DNA of 64,000 nt, taken from contig JAQGMR010000066.1 in NCBI GenBank assembly GCA_028292265.1, positions 1 to 64,000 of the forward strand, written 5' to 3'. This stretch comes from Herminiimonas sp. (GTDB lineage Bacteria; Pseudomonadota; Gammaproteobacteria; Burkholderiales; Burkholderiaceae_D). A program made the position numbers and the translations under genes. The notes under the pieces are model-generated. The model did not search any database, was not told the DNA's origin, and was given only the letters and a program-made list of their open reading frames with translations. Below, in pieces: positions 62,360 through 64,000 of the stretch. The stretch's first letter is position 1; the number at the start of each line of letters is the position of its first letter.

Positions 62360-64000
62360 TCAGGTTGCAGCGACCCCCTCTCGCCGGGCCGGCTTCGCCT
62401 GTTCTTCCAGCCATGCGCGCCATCCGCCGTAGCCAGTAATGTCGGTTGCGTCCTGTACTGCGCTCGACTCGCACAGAAAGCCCTGCACTGCCGAGCCGTC
62501 TTCAAGACGCAGTGTCCCGATGCAAAGCGGTCCCGGCACCAGTTGCACGAAGGCGCCGAATCGATCGAGCGGCATTTCCCAAACCTCTACATCAATGGCG
62601 GCCCCGCGGTCCGGCCCGACCCGTAACAAGCCGGGTTTTGGGGGGCTGGTATTGGCGAGCGCGAAGAAGTGGTACATGGGCGCGGTGCGGGTGGTGACGA
62701 CTAGCCGTGCGCCGTGTTCAAGCAACTCCCCGTTGAGAGGCAAGCCGCTAAGATGCGCGCCCATAACCGCGATGCGGGCGGTTGCGGTGGCAGGCTTGAT
62801 GCTCAGGCCGGAGGCGGCGGAGTTCGACAGGGTGGATACCTGCGGCGCGGCAGGAACCGGTTCCGAAGTCGTACCGAGCGAAAGCCCGGTCGCGGCATGG
62901 TAGCGAGCCGCGAGCGCTGCGAGCCGCAGTTCCGAACCTGCCGGTCCTATGAGCGTAATGCCGAAGGGCAGCCCATCCGCGCGGATTGAAGAAGGCACTG
63001 CGATTGCCGCGAGGTCGAGCAGGTTGACTGCGTTGGTGTAATAGCCCATGCGCCGGTTGGTACCGACCGGGTCAGCGGCGACTTCCTCGAGCGTGTAAAT
63101 CGTGGGGGCGGTCGGCACTACCAGCACATCGAAGTCGGACCACAATGCTTCCGCAGTCTGTCGGAAGGACGCCATACGGCGCATCGCGTCGAACAGGTCC
63201 GCCGCGCCGTACGATCGGCCGCGCGCGATGATGTCGCGCACCACCGGGTCCATCTCTTCGGAAGCCACGTCCATGAAGTCCCGAATTGCTGCGTAGCGTT
63301 CGGCTACCCAGGCGTCTTCATACAGAGCAGTGGCGGCCTGGGTAAAGGGCTCGAAGTTGGTTTCGCGACGGCTTCCCCCGAGGTTCGCGAGCAGGCCGCA
63401 GGCATGGTCGAAAGCGACGGCAGAAAGCTGGTCGCCAAAGAAGCGGAGTTGCCCTGCTGCCGGCACGCCGAAGCGGAATGCTTGCGGAAAAGGCCGCCGG
63501 TCCAACGCCAATCGACGGGAATATGGGTCCTCGGAATCGAAGCCAGCGGCTGCTTCGAAAACGTCCACTGCTTCGGCTACGGTTCTCGCAAAGATTGCAG
63601 GACAATCAAGGTGCGCACAAGCCGGCAGAATGCCGCGCATGCTCAGCAGGCCGCGCGAGGGCTTGAGCCCAACGATGTTGTTAAGACCAGCCGGCACGCG
63701 GCCGGAGCCAGCGGTATCTGTGCCAAGCGCGAAGTCCACCAGGCCGAGCGCGACGGCGACCGCCGAGCCAGAACTGGATCCGCCACTGATGTAGCGGGCG
63801 TCGAAGGCGTTTGGTACCGCGCCATACGGCGACCGCGTTCCGACCAGTCCACAGGCGAACTGGTCGAGGTTGGTCTTTCCAACAGCCGTTGCACCTGCGT
63901 CGAGCAGTCTTTGCACCACATTGGCCGAGCGTTCTGGCCGAAATGCAAAAGCGGGGCAGGCAGCCGTCGTCGAATATCCCGCAACGTCGATGTTGTCCTT
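62360..64000 (-). CDS. atzF: Allophanate hydrolase AtzF-like, 5' end outside window
   Basis: 546 residues of the protein lie in the window; about 60 N-terminal residues are missing beyond position 64000. The visible part begins KDNIDVAGYSTTAACPAF, which holds the catalytic Lys. It continues with GGSSSGSAVAVA and the nucleophile region GTDTAGSGRVP of the amidase-signature domain. The C-terminal domain (from about IAVMGAHLSGLPLNGEL) has the gamma-glutamylcyclotransferase-like fold usual in AtzF. The enzyme splits allophanate to two ammonia and two CO2. No biotin-carboxylase (urea carboxylase) gene is seen nearby, which favours the carboxybiuret route over urea. Confidence 0.92.
   Translation of the reverse strand, partial: KDNIDVAGYSTTAACPAFAFRPERSANVVQRLLDAGATAVGKTNLDQFACGLVGTRSPYGAVPNAFDARYISGGSSSGSAVAVALGLVDFALGTDTAGSGRVPAGLNNIVGLKPSRGLLSMRGILPACAHLDCPAIFARTVAEAVDVFEAAAGFDSEDPYSRRLALDRRPFPQAFRFGVPAAGQLRFFGDQLSAVAFDHACGLLANLGGSRRETNFEPFTQAATALYEDAWVAERYAAIRDFMDVASEEMDPVVRDIIARGRSYGAADLFDAMRRMASFRQTAEALWSDFDVLVVPTAPTIYTLEEVAADPVGTNRRMGYYTNAVNLLDLAAIAVPSSIRADGLPFGITLIGPAGSELRLAALAARYHAATGLSLGTTSEPVPAAPQVSTLSNSAASGLSIKPATATARIAVMGAHLSGLPLNGELLEHGARLVVTTRTAPMYHFFALANTSPPKPGLLRVGPDRGAAIDVEVWEMPLDRFGAFVQLVPGPLCIGTLRLEDGSAVQGFLCESSAVQDATDITGYGGWRAWLEEQAKPARREGVAAT

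Overview
The window reads as chromosomal DNA of a high-GC betaproteobacterium, most likely Burkholderiales. Four orphan Bug/TctC-type tricarboxylate receptors, a monomeric NADP isocitrate dehydrogenase, a complete cbb3 oxidase locus beside an FNR regulator, and a carboxybiuret/allophanate hydrolase cluster all fit that order. I cannot name the genus from sequence alone.

Positions 1-7068 are the right end of a genomic island. It ends at a 3' fragment of a tRNA-Phe gene (7021-7068) next to a tyrosine integrase. It carries the wreck of a Gabija-type defence pair: an OLD-family ATPase/TOPRIM gene and a UvrD-like helicase gene, each with one frameshift. The first has also lost its N-terminal Walker A part. 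Beside them are one intact unknown gene (3340-4395) and about 1 kb of decayed coding sequence.

Positions 7177-24843 are mostly catabolic. A Rieske ring-hydroxylating dioxygenase (alpha, beta, ferredoxin) sits with a D-2-hydroxyacid dehydrogenase, a FadR-type regulator, a class III aminotransferase and a Bug receptor. Small stress-type or unknown genes follow: an eRF1-like protein, a TPR protein, a berberine-bridge-type FAD oxidase divergent from an AraC regulator, an exported lysine-rich repeat protein and a small membrane protein. Next comes a partial meta-cleavage set (semialdehyde dehydrogenase, 4-oxalocrotonate tautomerase, carboxymuconolactone-decarboxylase-like protein, Bug receptor) divergent from its own FadR-type regulator.

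Positions 24844-39901 hold a remnant of an SMP-30/royal-jelly-family gene, a DUF1326-DUF2182 pair, isocitrate dehydrogenase, and a leftward run of sugar-acid or hydroxy-acid genes: RraA-like, Bug, FMN-dependent 2-hydroxyacid dehydrogenase, IlvD/EDD dehydratase, GntR, Bug and a Tat-exported fumarylacetoacetate-hydrolase-fold protein. A LysR regulator is divergent from this run, and a cupin gene follows.

Positions 40402-56626 are the microaerobic respiration block: fnr, then ccoNOQP-ccoGH, ccoS, ccoI, a SafE-like protein, hemN, a PatZ-like lysine acetyltransferase and a tandem universal stress protein. Three FNR boxes are visible. Two lie at ideal distance from a -10 element, in front of ccoN and hemN. 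The third lies between the acetyltransferase and the stress gene.

Positions 56790-64000 form one leftward, overlapping operon for the last steps of s-triazine/ureide breakdown: allophanate hydrolase (atzF, running off the window), an ABC uptake system, atzG, atzE, atzH and a FadR-type regulator. No CRISPR array, complete insertion sequence, rRNA gene or intact tRNA gene was seen.
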